Shown piece by piece: positions 1 to 8,144 of a stretch of 64,000 nt of DNA. Every line of letters starts with the position of its first letter. Positions within the stretch are counted from its first letter, which is position 1. The translations under genes and the position numbers were made by a program. The notes under the pieces are model-generated. The model did no database searches. It was not told the origin of the DNA and worked only from the letters and a program-made list of their open reading frames with translations. Source of the stretch: Parvularcula dongshanensis (GTDB taxonomy: Bacteria > Pseudomonadota > Alphaproteobacteria > Caulobacterales > Parvularculaceae); NCBI RefSeq assembly GCF_014199615.1, contig NZ_JACHOB010000007.1, positions 1 to 64,000 on the forward strand. The letters are read 5' to 3'.

Positions 1-466
1 CTCCTTGGGCGAGGTGGTAGCCGCGGCCGATCGCGGAGAAGGTGAGGTCGATGACGGGCTGCTCGAAGAGGAGGGCAACGTCTTCCCAGCTGACGACCTC
101 CCGACCGCCCCGCCAAACCTCCTCAACCTCCCAAACCGCCTTCGCGAGCTCTGATCGCAAGCCGCCGGGGGCCATGGCGAGCGCGAAGTATCGGAACCTG
201 TCGATGACGAAGCGTCCCTCTAGCGGGTCGTCCTCTTCATCGTCTTTCGCTGCTTCCGGGTTCGGGCCCGCGTGCTCGCAGGCGTCCTTCGCAAAGCGAC
301 TCAGGATCGGCGACACGAGGTCGACGATGCGCGCCAGGTCGGCGTGCCGCAGCGTCGCGACGATGTGCCGACAGTAGAGCGACGTCGGGACGGGCAGACC
401 GCCGTAGGCGTCAGTCAGTGACTGCAGCGCCGCGGCGTCCCCGTCGGGGTGAGATTGTTCGTTCAT
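1..466 (-). CDS. Hypothetical protein, 3' end outside window
   Basis: The first 155 codons of a minus-strand gene; the end lies beyond the left edge. The ATG at 466 is preceded by a GGAGGT Shine-Dalgarno about 7 bases upstream, and codons are strongly GC-ending, so this is a real gene. The N-terminus reads MNEQSHPDGDAAALQSLTDA. There is an acidic stretch near residues 82-90 (KDDEEDDPLEGR) and otherwise a helical, soluble composition with no signal peptide or membrane segment. I do not recognise the family. Nothing upstream for about 300 bases is coding. Confidence 0.7.
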   Translation of the reverse strand, partial: MNEQSHPDGDAAALQSLTDAYGGLPVPTSLYCRHIVATLRHADLARIVDLVSPILSRFAKDACEHAGPNPEAAKDDEEDDPLEGRFVIDRFRYFALAMAPGGLRSELAKAVWEVEEVWRGGREVVSWEDVALLFEQPVIDLTFSAIGRGYHLAQG

Positions 467-791
467 GACTTGGACCTCCGCTCCTGGCGGTGGTCCCGAA
501 CCGGGTGTTCGTAACCCTGCATAGGCACAAGGCGCCGCCGCCTTTGGGCGGTGCCTTGGACATACGCGGCGGCCACCCGGTCACGAGTGGTGACCGGTGC
601 CTATGACGGGAGGTTACGACGCCTCACGGTCGGGACGTACCGACTGCCCGTTCTGCGTACGTCGATCCGGTGGCGGGGACAACGCCGAATGGCGCCGCGC
701 GCTTTCGCCGAACGAGGCATAGGGGGTTCTACCCAGTCGACGAGAGTGGCGGTTCGGAACAAACTCCGCCCCTAGGTGGACCGCATCGGCG
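467..791. other. Intergenic, no gene seen
   Basis: Short open frames exist here on both strands, but none has a ribosome binding site or protein-like composition. The minus-strand Shine-Dalgarno of the left-edge gene sits at its left border. Confidence 0.5.
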
Positions 792-1085
792 TTAGCCGAG
801 GAACGCGTAGGCCGTGCTGAGGACGAGGAGGAAGGCACCGACCTGCAGGATCGTCGCCTGAATCGCAGCCGTCATCTCGCTGAGCTCTTTTTGGAAGCTT
901 CGCTCGAACTTCTCGAGCTCGTCGTTGACGAATGTCTTGGTTGCGTAATCTCGCACCTGCCTAAGATCGCACGATCCTCCCGGATATGCCATTGAGCGAG
1001 GCAGCCAACCAACCAACGGGACCGGTGCGTTGCGTTCTGTGAAGTCGGGAGCAACGGGGCTGTCCGGTCGCCGTTCATTCTCCAA
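792..1085 (-). CDS. Small protein with C-terminal membrane helix
   Basis: A 97-codon minus-strand frame. The last 55 residues look authentic: an amphipathic, charged helix (residues about 45-70, with ELEKFERSFQKELSEMTAAI) followed by a hydrophobic C-terminal segment ending STAYAFLG, a coiled-coil-plus-tail-anchor layout. The N-terminal 40 residues have poor composition and there is no Shine-Dalgarno, so the true start is uncertain and the frame could be the surviving 3' end of a longer gene. The layout resembles DUF1640/CCDC90-type small coiled-coil membrane proteins, but only in general shape. Confidence 0.4.
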   Translation of the reverse strand: MENERRPDSPVAPDFTERNAPVPLVGWLPRSMAYPGGSCDLRQVRDYATKTFVNDELEKFERSFQKELSEMTAAIQATILQVGAFLLVLSTAYAFLG

Positions 1086-2655
1086 TCAGGACGGTAGGTG
1101 GACCCTGACGGGTGTCGCTATGGGGGACTGAGAGACCCTCTTTTGGCGGCGCTGCCGCGTCAATTCGCGACTTCTCGGGGGACCGCGCGGCGGCCCGTTC
1201 GAGTTGACGGCCGTGGCCTTTTAACCGCCAACAGCGCGAGGGCTGTCCACTGTCAGAAGGACGCCGTCGGCCCCCATGCGTGACGCGCAGCTGCCCTGCC
1301 GTGAGCCGCGCAGAGGCGCCGTGAAGCGCCCTGTAATTGGTAGTCTAGGGAAGCGAGAAAAGACGCCCTGGTCGCGCCGCCACCGTTTCTTCCTCCGCCT
1401 CTCGTAAGGCGCGAAAGGGGTCCTCGTGTCGAAGTTTCCCACTACCCCCGACCGTCCGAACCTGTCGGCTTTTGTGCGCTTCGAGACCGCCAATGGGTGA
1501 CCGGTGAGCAGTTCACAAAGATGATATTTTGATCTGCCGATGTCGGCTGAGACGCGCCTACCAGAAGGTTCTAAAATGCGCCGGAGGGAAACTCGCGGGA
1601 CCAAGTGAAGACGTTCGCTGAGTGAGCGTTCGGCCCGCCCTTAGGTGAAGACAGCTGTCCTGCCGGCGGGCGGAATGCAGCCCCCGGTGGTTCGAGAACG
1701 TCGTTGCATGCCCACCCCTGACAGGCGGCGCCGGCGGGGGTTCAGAAGGCAGTAAACCCGATCTCTTCGGACCCGGAAGAGCCTTTCATGTGCCAATAGA
1801 GGAACGGCCGTCGAGGTAGCTTCGGCCGTCCGTTCTGAGGCGCTTGTGGGGCCCCACCTTCCTTAAAAGGGCGTGTGATAGAGACGAAGGTTCGATGATC
1901 TCCGCGAACAGTCAGGTGTCGATCCTTCGCAAAAAGAGCGGACTGCAGCCGACACTCGCGGCCGAAAGTACGGCAGCTCGCTCGAGGCTCCTGCGATCGC
2001 CGATCAGGTGACAAGCGAGCGCATCGCCGACCTCGAAGACCGCTCAGAATTCGATCGAACGTCGCCCCTCAGCAACCAGCGAATGGGTCCGGACTGCGAC
2101 GTCCCAGCAAGTTCAAACCGTCCTCAGCGAGCATGGAAACCGAGTCGGTTCGGTCCCTTTTCTGTCGAGGTCTTTCGTCGCGAATTGCGAATGGGCTCGG
2201 CTCTCTTCTGAACCCTTCTTGCGGTTTAGCTGCGCCCGCAAACCGATGGAGACGGACCGCTCGACCGAATTTCCGCCCTCCGTCGACGGGCCTCGGCGGG
2301 TCCATAATGTCTCTATGCCTAGCGACCCCAAAGTTCGGACCGATTAGCAGATTAAATTACGAAGGAGGAACGCACACTTGCACTGCCTGCGGCCGAGACT
2401 CAGGTTCAATGTAAACAGATACTTACTACTGCAGAAAATTCGCGAACCTGCTGATTCCCTGAAAAACGCAAAATTTGAGGCGGTCGGAATTTCCAGCAAG
2501 CTGTTGTTCTTTCTGTGTTAAACATTTTTGATAGGTTGTATAACATTTTCTCGTCTGAATGAGCGAACTCGCGCATACAAATTCTCGCTTAAGGCGACTG
2601 TATACACGTCCGCTCTATGGAAACTCAGAACAGAGTTCGCTGGTAGGAGAGCGGT
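1086..2655. other. Long gene-poor stretch
   Basis: About 1.57 kb with no supportable gene. The short frames on both strands are Arg/Ser/Pro-rich and lack ribosome binding sites, which is typical of out-of-frame reading. Positions 2340-2640 are clearly AT-richer than the rest (for example the stretch around 2515-2550), which may hold the promoter of the RHH gene at 2656 or the edge of an inserted segment. I saw no iterons, tRNA or transposase remnant. Confidence 0.5.
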
Positions 2656-2979
2656 ATGGCCACGACGAAGATCCTGTCAGCGCGCATTCCAGCAAGCGAC
2701 CGCGACGCGCTTGCGGCGCTCGCTAGGTCTGCGGGCATGACGCTGACGGCCTACCTTCTCGCTGTCATTCAGGAGGAGGTTCGACGATCCGACGCAGCCG
2801 CTCGGCGGCGCTATGAGGCCGACATTCTGACCCGCGAGGAACCTTCGGAAGCGATCGTCAAGCTCGCCGCTGCGCTCCTCGAGAAACTCTCGCCGCTAGA
2901 AATGAGGGCGGCACTTCATGACGTTCGGCGGACCAGTTCTCGCGTAACACCGACCGGGGCAGCCGCCCCTCCGAGCTAA
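2656..2979 (+). CDS. Ribbon-helix-helix (Arc/CopG/MobC-like) protein
   Basis: A 107-aa soluble protein. Residues 1-45 have the ribbon-helix-helix pattern: a beta strand (KILSARIPASDRDAL), then helix A (ALAALARSAGM), the T-L-T-A-Y turn, and helix B (LLAVIQEEV). Such domains bind DNA as dimers, and occur in antitoxin-type repressors and in relaxase accessory proteins (MobC). The rest is a charged helix and a disordered tail. The start is supported by a TAGGAG about 7 bases before the ATG. No toxin or relaxase is adjacent, so its partner is unknown. The AT-rich region upstream is a plausible self-regulated promoter. Confidence 0.75.
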   Translation: MATTKILSARIPASDRDALAALARSAGMTLTAYLLAVIQEEVRRSDAAARRRYEADILTREEPSEAIVKLAAALLEKLSPLEMRAALHDVRRTSSRVTPTGAAAPPS

Positions 2980-3423
2980 CCCGACGGTTCCGTCGTAAGG
3001 CGATCCACGGCTGTCATGTTGACCATTCTGCCGACTCATCCCGGCGATCGAGCGGGACGGCGTCCTTCCGATTTTCAGTACGAAATCGCCTTCGTGGAGA
3101 CGGTTCGAACATTCAATATCGCTCTTATCGAGGCCCACCGTCTTGTCGAAGAAGAGTCAGTGCCATCCCTTCGATGGTGAGGGCGCCGCGACCGCCGTCG
3201 CGCATCAGTATGGGGGCTTCGTGTCCGCAAAGTTGGTCAGGTCGGCAACGCCGACGAGCGCTCTCGGCCTGCGTAGTTTCCGCCGAGCTAACGGTCTTGC
3301 ACAGGTCGAACAATCGTCGCGTCGTTCTGCTACCAGTGCGTTTGTTTGTGACACGGTCCGCACGAGATCCGAGACCCGCTAGGGCGGCATCGGCCAGCCG
3401 ATCCCGACGCGGAAACCGCGTGG
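2980..3423. other. Intergenic, largely non-coding
   Basis: No convincing gene except a possible 54-codon frame at 3016-3180. The right half (3180-3420) has no frame with normal codon use. Confidence 0.4.
3016..3180 (+). CDS. Possible small protein (54 aa)
   Basis: An open frame of 54 codons starting at ATG 3016 and ending TGA. The second half reads like a folded helix (IALIEAHRLVEEESVPSLRW), while the first half is Arg/Pro-rich. There is only a weak AAGG upstream. It could be a real small gene downstream of the RHH protein or a remnant of a longer gene. I recognise no family. Confidence 0.25.
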   Translation: MLTILPTHPGDRAGRRPSDFQYEIAFVETVRTFNIALIEAHRLVEEESVPSLRW

Positions 3424-4061
3424 ATGGGGGCGAGCGTCAACCGCGTCTACGACGCCTTTCTCGCCCTCGTGCCGGACCAGCGTGGCCTTGACTGTATACC
3501 CTACGAGGACGGGGTCGAGGACCGCGTCAGGGGGGCGAAGAGCGCTATGGCGATCGGCTTCCTGTTGCTGAAGTCCAGCCGGAAGGCGGAGGCCGTTCTG
3601 CTGCCGGAGGCGCTGCAGGGCTCGAAGCTCTTTGCGTCGGAGCACGACATGGTGCGCAGGGACCCCACGTCTCCAGCCGCTTCGACGAGGTTCGGCTTCT
3701 CGGCGGCGAACTCACCATCATCGACACGAAGCGCCGGCAGGGACGCGGACGACGCGTCTACCCCTCAGACCAGATCCAGCTCGACAGCTACGCCTACCTC
3801 CTTCGCTCGCGCGCGAACGGCCAGGCGCATCGCGTCGCGAGCCATGCCTACATCCGCTTCGTCGGCAAAGAAGGCACGAGCTTCGAACGCGTGCTCCTCT
3901 AGCCTGACGAGAAGACCATCGCGCGGCACCATCAACTTCACGCAATCCGCTCGGGCAAGGTCGACGCGCCCGGCGCGCGCTCCCAAGCTGCCTGCCGGGG
4001 CAGTAGACACCGTGAGGTCTGCAACCTTCAACCGAGAATACGATCGAGGGGGAACATCATC
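3424..4061 (+). pseudogene. Decayed Cas4-like PD-(D/E)XK nuclease
   Basis: Two reading frames join into one nuclease. Frame 1 (3424 to about 3660) has normal GC-ending codons (MGASVNRVYDAFLALVPDQ). From about 3660 the protein continues in frame 3 with RFDEVRLLGGELTIIDTK, the catalytic D...(I/E)xK core, then IQLDSYAYLL (the QxxxY motif). That frame meets an in-frame TAG at 3900-3902 and goes on with sensible sequence to CRGSRHREVC. This matches the C-terminal Cys cluster of Cas4/RecB-like nucleases (CxxC-x5-C) except that the second Cys is Ser. With one frameshift, one nonsense codon and one lost iron-sulfur ligand, it is most likely dead. There is no CRISPR array or cas gene in the window. 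Confidence 0.6.
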
Positions 4062-4434
4062 ATGATCATCGAAGCGAACCACGTCGCGATCGCCGGGGGG
4101 CTCCTCGCCGCGGTCGGCTTCGGGGGGCGCCATAGCGCTGAACCGCGCGCTCTGGCTCCGCAGGAACGGGGCGGGCGTCGTCGTCTGGCGGACGGCGGGG
4201 CATGCCTACGCTCACCAGGTGAAGCGCCTCCTCGCGCTCCTCGCCATCCTCGCTGGGGCGGGTGTCGGGATCGGCTTCGGCCTCGTGGTAGACGGAGACC
4301 TCTACGTGGAAGCGGACTGGGCCTGGCGCTGGCTCGGCACACCCCTCGTCGTCCTCTTCACGCTCTGGGTCGTGGTGCGGGTCCGCTGGTCCGTCACGAG
4401 CGGCAAGGGCTTAGGGGAGGGCCCGCTCCTGTGA
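4062..4434 (+). pseudogene. Membrane protein split by frameshift at a G run
   Basis: The ATG at 4062 follows a purine-rich GAGGGGG about 8 bases upstream and reads MIIEANHVAIAGGLLAAVGF. At the six-G run near 4123 the frame must shift to give AIALNRALWLRRNGAGVVVW, then a clear membrane protein (LLALLAILAGAGVGIGFGLV, later LGTPLVVLFTLWVVVRV) up to TGA 4432-4434. Together these give about 123 residues with three hydrophobic segments. It is either a true pseudogene or a sequencing indel. A truncated product could start at the internal ATG-equivalent GTG 4219. The stop overlaps the next gene's GTG. Confidence 0.5.
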
Positions 4435-4785
4435 CATCCCCGCCCCGCATCCGCCGCGTTCTCCTCGTCTGCAACCAGGCCGAGAACCGCAGCCGCACGG
4501 CGGCGGACATCTTCGAGCGGGACTACGAGACGCGCTGCGCCGCGATCTGGCCCGGGCTGCCCAAGACGCCCACCCCGAGACATCCGATGGGCGGACCTCT
4601 TCATCTGCATGGAGGAGCGCTACGCCCGCGAGGCGGAGCGGCGCGGGGCAGAGGTGGACCAGATGATCCTTCTCGGGATCGAGGACGACTACCTCTACGG
4701 GGCGGACGCCCTGAAGGCGCTCCTGCGGGAACGCTTCGCCGCGGCGCTCGCCGATCCCGACGACTGGCGGGCGCAGAGCGTGTGA
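4431..4785 (+). pseudogene. Tyrosine-phosphatase-like gene with frameshift
   Basis: It starts at GTG 4431, overlapping the previous stop (GTGA). The N-terminus RVLLVCNQAENRSRTAADIF matches the P-loop of small predicted protein-tyrosine phosphatases (V-C-x5-R-S/R-S/T), though the classical CX5R reads C-N-Q-A-E-N-R. The frame must shift by one near the C run at about 4575-4580; it then continues WADLFICMEERYAREAERRG and LLGIEDDYLYGADALKALL to TGA 4783-4785, the family's conserved WADLI.VM and D-D-Y end. With the shift repaired the protein is about 118 aa, the usual size. Whether the shift is real or an assembly error cannot be decided here. Confidence 0.6.
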
Positions 4786-4816
4786 TGCGAAGCCACCTGA
4801 CGATCGGACCCCAAGC

Positions 4817-5098
4817 ATGATGACGCTCCTCGACGTGACCGACCTCCCCGGCACCGGCGAGCGGACGTGCTCCGGCTACTGGAGGCGCGACGGCGAGCTC
4901 GTCGGCTTCGCGGCGCAGCTCACGACGGCAGGCGAGGGGCCGCGCGCCGTGCGGCTCTGGACCCACGGGAGTGGGGAAGACCGCTCGGCGCTCGAGGGAG
5001 AGTTCTGGTTCGTGCTGACGCGGGAGGTTCGGCGGGGGCTGTGGGCGCGGTATGCGGTCGAGGGGACCGCCGAAGACGTTAAAGAAGCAAGCTCGTGA
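4817..5098 (+). CDS. Hypothetical 93-aa protein
   Basis: An intact soluble protein (MMTLLDVTDLPGTGERTCSG...) with GC-ending codons, rich in Gly, Glu and Trp, with a beta-strand-like pattern (ELVGFAAQLTTAGEGPRAVR; GEFWFVLTREV). It has no signal or membrane helix and I recognise no family. Its TGA overlaps the next gene's GTG by 4 bp (GTGA), so it belongs to the same transcription unit as the following membrane proteins. Confidence 0.6.
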   Translation: MMTLLDVTDLPGTGERTCSGYWRRDGELVGFAAQLTTAGEGPRAVRLWTHGSGEDRSALEGEFWFVLTREVRRGLWARYAVEGTAEDVKEASS

Positions 5099-5691
5099 TC
5101 AAGGCTGCGCTCTTCCTCCTCGGCACGCTCGCGCTGGGCGTCGTGCTGCAGGTGGCCGGATCGATCGGCGTCACGACCGTCATGCCGGATACGGACGGCT
5201 CGCCCCGCGTCCTCGCTGCCGTCTCGGCCGAGCGGGACGGGCTTGAAGGGCTAGGCGCTCGCCTGCCGATCGCCGCGGAGACTCGCTACGAAGAACGACG
5301 CGTCGCGGCGGCAACCTACCTCGCGCTCAGCCCGCTCCTCAACGAACCATGGTCCAGGACCAAGGGCGCTGTGAGGCGCGCCGTATGGCTATCGGCCGCG
5401 GCGGGCATCGTCCTCGCGGCGCTCCGGTTGACGACGCTCGGGATCGCGCTTCCGACGCTCGTGGCTTGCGTCTTCGCCGGGTCGCTGATCGGCACGGTGA
5501 TCGTAAGGGTGCGGGGCGGGTGGGGCGGCCCGTCACCGAGCCTCTGGCGGGTCTGGTTGCCGGCGTCCGGCCTGACGATCCTGTTCCTCGCTGCGCCGGT
5601 ACCGGTCGATGCCGCGAGCGGCGTGCTTCTCATCGGCGCCGCCTCGTCGATCGCGGCCATGGTCACGGTCATTCGAAGGGCCGCCCTATGA
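5095..5691 (+). CDS. Multi-pass membrane protein, unknown
   Basis: 198 aa, starting at GTG 5095 by a GTGA overlap. Residues 1-28 are a signal-anchor-like helix (ALFLLGTLALGVVLQVAGSI). A soluble periplasmic-type segment (about 30-95) follows, with RYEERRVAAATYLALSPLL, and then four further hydrophobic stretches between about 96 and 195. I know no family with this layout. It is translationally coupled on both sides (ATGA with the gene at 5688), which suggests a shared complex with its small membrane neighbour. Confidence 0.6.
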   Translation: MIKAALFLLGTLALGVVLQVAGSIGVTTVMPDTDGSPRVLAAVSAERDGLEGLGARLPIAAETRYEERRVAAATYLALSPLLNEPWSRTKGAVRRAVWLSAAAGIVLAALRLTTLGIALPTLVACVFAGSLIGTVIVRVRGGWGGPSPSLWRVWLPASGLTILFLAAPVPVDAASGVLLIGAASSIAAMVTVIRRAAL

Positions 5692-6062
5692 ACGAGATCG
5701 GGTTCGGAGGCGGCGAGGTCTTCCTCCTCTACGTCGTGACGATCGGCGTTATAGCGCTCGGCGTCTTCCTTCTGGACTGGTACGGCCGACCTGACGGGTC
5801 GGCGGCTTCGGTGAGAGCGGGGCGGCGCAGCGTGCCGACCTGGTCGGACGCCAAGGGCAGGGTGCTGATGACGGAGGTGGGACCGACGGTCTTCACCGCC
5901 GGGGACGAGGCGGCCGTGCGGCGCCGCTTCCGGCTCGTCTTCTCGAACGTCTCCGCGCGGCAGCGCGCCGCGATCGTCAGGCGGCACATGAAGGAGCTCG
6001 GTCTGTCCGAGGTCGAAGCGATGCGGTTCGCCTGCGAGCTGCTCCGGTACGAACGGCACTGA
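5688..6062 (+). CDS. Small membrane-anchored protein
   Basis: 124 aa. The ATG at 5688 overlaps the previous stop (ATGA). One N-terminal membrane helix (residues about 10-28, VFLLYVVTIGVIALGVFLLD) is followed by a basic cytoplasmic domain with a short helical C-terminus (SARQRAAIVRRHMKELGLSE). A downstream ATG-rich alternative is not needed because the coupling fixes the start. I recognise no function. Its neighbours are another membrane protein and an M50-type peptidase. Confidence 0.65.
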   Translation: MNEIGFGGGEVFLLYVVTIGVIALGVFLLDWYGRPDGSAASVRAGRRSVPTWSDAKGRVLMTEVGPTVFTAGDEAAVRRRFRLVFSNVSARQRAAIVRRHMKELGLSEVEAMRFACELLRYERH

Positions 6063-6073
6063 GGAGGAGGCGA

Positions 6074-6817
6074 ATGGTCGGCATCGATGTTGGATCTGGG
6101 ACGAACCGGGCCACCGCGCGGCAGTCGCCTTCCGGGCGAGGCTGGCTTCTGGCTGCAGTCGCGGTCGTGTCGATCCTGGCGTGGCAGACAGAGACCGGCC
6201 GCCTCGCCCTCTACCCCTTCACGATCCTCGCGACGTGGTTCCACGAGATGGGGCACGGCTTGGCAGGCATGCTCACCGGCAGAACCTTTGAACGCCTCGT
6301 CATCTTCCCCAACGGATCGGGCTACGCGCTGACCGTCCGCTTCGGCGGCGAGTGGCGGCTCGCGAGCGCCTTCGTGTCCGCCGCCGGTCCTCTCGGTCCG
6401 GCCGTCGCGGGCTCGCTCCTCATCCTCGCCTCGCGCCGGATCGGGGCGACGCGGGCTTGCCTCGCCTGGCTCGGGCTCGCGCTTCTGATCTCGACGCTGA
6501 TCTGGGTCCGCTCGCCGATCGGATGGGTGGTCCTTCCTGCAATGGGCGTCGGGCTCGTCCTTCTTGCGACCTACGGCAGCGCGACGTGGCAGAGGCTCGG
6601 CGTCCAGGTCGTCGGGGTCCAGGCCGGGATCAGCGCGTGGCAGCAGTTCGGCTACCTCTTCAGCTCGTCGGCCGACATCGGGGGACGGCTCTCGCGGTCC
6701 GACACGGGCGCGATCGCCGAGGCCCTGTTCCTGCCCTACTGGGTCTGGGGCGCGGCCGTCAGCGCGCTGATCGTGACCCTCCTGACGCTCAGCGCTCGAC
6801 ACGCCCTCCGCCCCTGA
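6074..6817 (+). CDS. M50-like membrane metalloprotease (M50B type)
   Basis: 247 aa. A strong GAGGAGGAGG precedes the ATG at 6074. The zinc-binding HEMGH motif sits at residues 57-61 inside the second membrane helix (TILATWFHEMGHGLAGMLTG), as in the PF13398/M50B family of intramembrane peptidase homologues. About six hydrophobic segments follow. M50 enzymes cleave membrane-embedded substrates such as anti-sigma factors, while many PF13398 members have no known substrate. A second metal ligand (usually an Asp near the third conserved helix) is not evident to me, so activity is uncertain. It sits between small membrane proteins and a NERD-domain protein. Confidence 0.8.
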   Translation: MVGIDVGSGTNRATARQSPSGRGWLLAAVAVVSILAWQTETGRLALYPFTILATWFHEMGHGLAGMLTGRTFERLVIFPNGSGYALTVRFGGEWRLASAFVSAAGPLGPAVAGSLLILASRRIGATRACLAWLGLALLISTLIWVRSPIGWVVLPAMGVGLVLLATYGSATWQRLGVQVVGVQAGISAWQQFGYLFSSSADIGGRLSRSDTGAIAEALFLPYWVWGAAVSALIVTLLTLSARHALRP

Positions 6818-6877
6818 CGATGCGCGAGGACGAGTGATGCGGACAGCGACGAACGCAATGGTGGAGCCGAACGAAGA

Positions 6878-7729
6878 ATGAAACCGAAGGGGATCCTCAC
6901 GGCGAGCTTCCGCCGCAGACCGACGTGGGTGTCGGTCCTGACGCTCGGCTATGCGGGCATGTTCGAGCCTGAAGTCGACCTCGACAACCGCCCCGACTAC
7001 GTGCCGACGCCTCTTCGTCGACCGGGGGAGACGGTGGAGCTTGCCTGCCTCGCACGGAGCGACGCCGCGATGTTCGGTCTGGCGATTGCTCTATTCCCGG
7101 CGGTGGGCGGCGTTCTGGCTTTGTGGCTGGCCGGCTACCAGGGGTATGGGACGCTCCACTTGTGGATTGCGCTGATCCTACTCACAAGCACCGGGGCGGC
7201 GATCTACCTCTGGAACCTGAGGCGGATCGGCGCTCTCGGGCGCGGGTACTGGGCCGAGCGCCGCGTGGGCGAGTACCTGAACCGCCTCGAGCGGGACGGC
7301 GCGCGTGTCCTTCACTACCTGCAGGGCGACGGCTTCAACGTCGATCACGTCGTCATCCACAGGGCCGGGGTCTTCGCGATCGAGACGAAAGCTGCGCGGC
7401 CGCGCCGCAAAGGACGCCCCGCCGCGATCCGCTACGAGAACGACACGCTGACGATGGGCGGCACGCCGATGAAGGGCGACGCTCTGCGGCAGGCCAAAGG
7501 ATCGGCCGAGTTCGTCGGGCAGCTGCTCGTCGATGTCGGCGAGCGTCCTGAAGTCCAGCCGGTCCTTCTGTGCCCGGACCGCTTCATCGGCGGGACGCCG
7601 AGGAACCCGGGCGACGTTTGGGTGCTCAATCCAAAGGCCTTCCCAAAGTGGCTTCGGCGGAAGCCGGCGGCGATGACGGACGAAGACGTCAGCAGGACCT
7701 TCCGCCTCCTCATCGCAAGGCAATCCTAG
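6878..7729 (+). CDS. NERD-domain protein with two membrane helices
   Basis: 283 aa. Two hydrophobic helices (residues about 63-86 and 92-113) precede a NERD (nuclease-related) domain at about 122-235: GYWAERRVGEYLNRL, then NVDHVVIHRAGVFAIETK. D156, E169 and K171 fit the D...ExK active site of the PD-(D/E)XK fold. The final 45 residues (DVWVLNPKAFPKWLRRK) are typical of NERD proteins. The upstream GGAG is modest. The gene ends with TAG, so TAG is an ordinary stop in this genome. NERD domains occur in plasmid and defence genes but biochemistry is sparse. It is the last gene of the plus-strand block that began at 3424. Confidence 0.8.
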   Translation: MKPKGILTASFRRRPTWVSVLTLGYAGMFEPEVDLDNRPDYVPTPLRRPGETVELACLARSDAAMFGLAIALFPAVGGVLALWLAGYQGYGTLHLWIALILLTSTGAAIYLWNLRRIGALGRGYWAERRVGEYLNRLERDGARVLHYLQGDGFNVDHVVIHRAGVFAIETKAARPRRKGRPAAIRYENDTLTMGGTPMKGDALRQAKGSAEFVGQLLVDVGERPEVQPVLLCPDRFIGGTPRNPGDVWVLNPKAFPKWLRRKPAAMTDEDVSRTFRLLIARQS

Positions 7730-7730
7730 T

Positions 7731-7972
7731 GTTGGGTTGCAGAAGTCGATGCGACTAACGGCCGAACGCCACGTAAACGTACTGCCTCACTCGCGGCGAC
7801 TGCGTAAGAGGTTGAGGCGACCATCGGCTTCGGGATCCTGCTGATTAGAGAGATGGCGCTGAGGAAAGACCGTGCTCTTTGCGGCGTGGCAGCTCGACAT
7901 AGAAGAAGGGGCTTTGCGAATGTCCAGACGCATGGTCTTGTGTTCAGTCACATCGACTTATGCAGTCCGACA
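7731..7972. repeat. 242-bp direct repeat, copy A
   Basis: Aligns without gaps to 18123-18364, with 206 of 242 bases identical by my count. Neither copy holds an intact long gene. A common short peptide frame around the segment reading MVLCSV.STYA survives in both. It lies directly behind the NERD gene. The remaining 170 bases up to 8144 show nothing else. Confidence 0.8.
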
Positions 7973-8144
7973 ATCGCTCACGGCACGATAACGAATAGCA
8001 GATTTATGGGGTCTTTTGATCGGTTCGGTGCAACCAAATCCGGACGCGGAATGACGACTGGTCATCGGACAAAGAGCGAAAGCCGAACACGACGAGCGAC
8101 CCCTCCTCAACCCGGATCGAGTAAGACAGAAGGTCTAGTCGATA

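Noticed and set aside
1221-1604. 127-codon minus-strand frame in the gene-poor stretch
   Set aside because: Arg-rich random-looking composition without ribosome binding site or conserved pattern.
3424-4061. Cas4-like gene as part of a CRISPR system
   Set aside because: No cas1/cas2 or repeat-spacer array is in the window; the family also occurs alone in phages and accessory regions.
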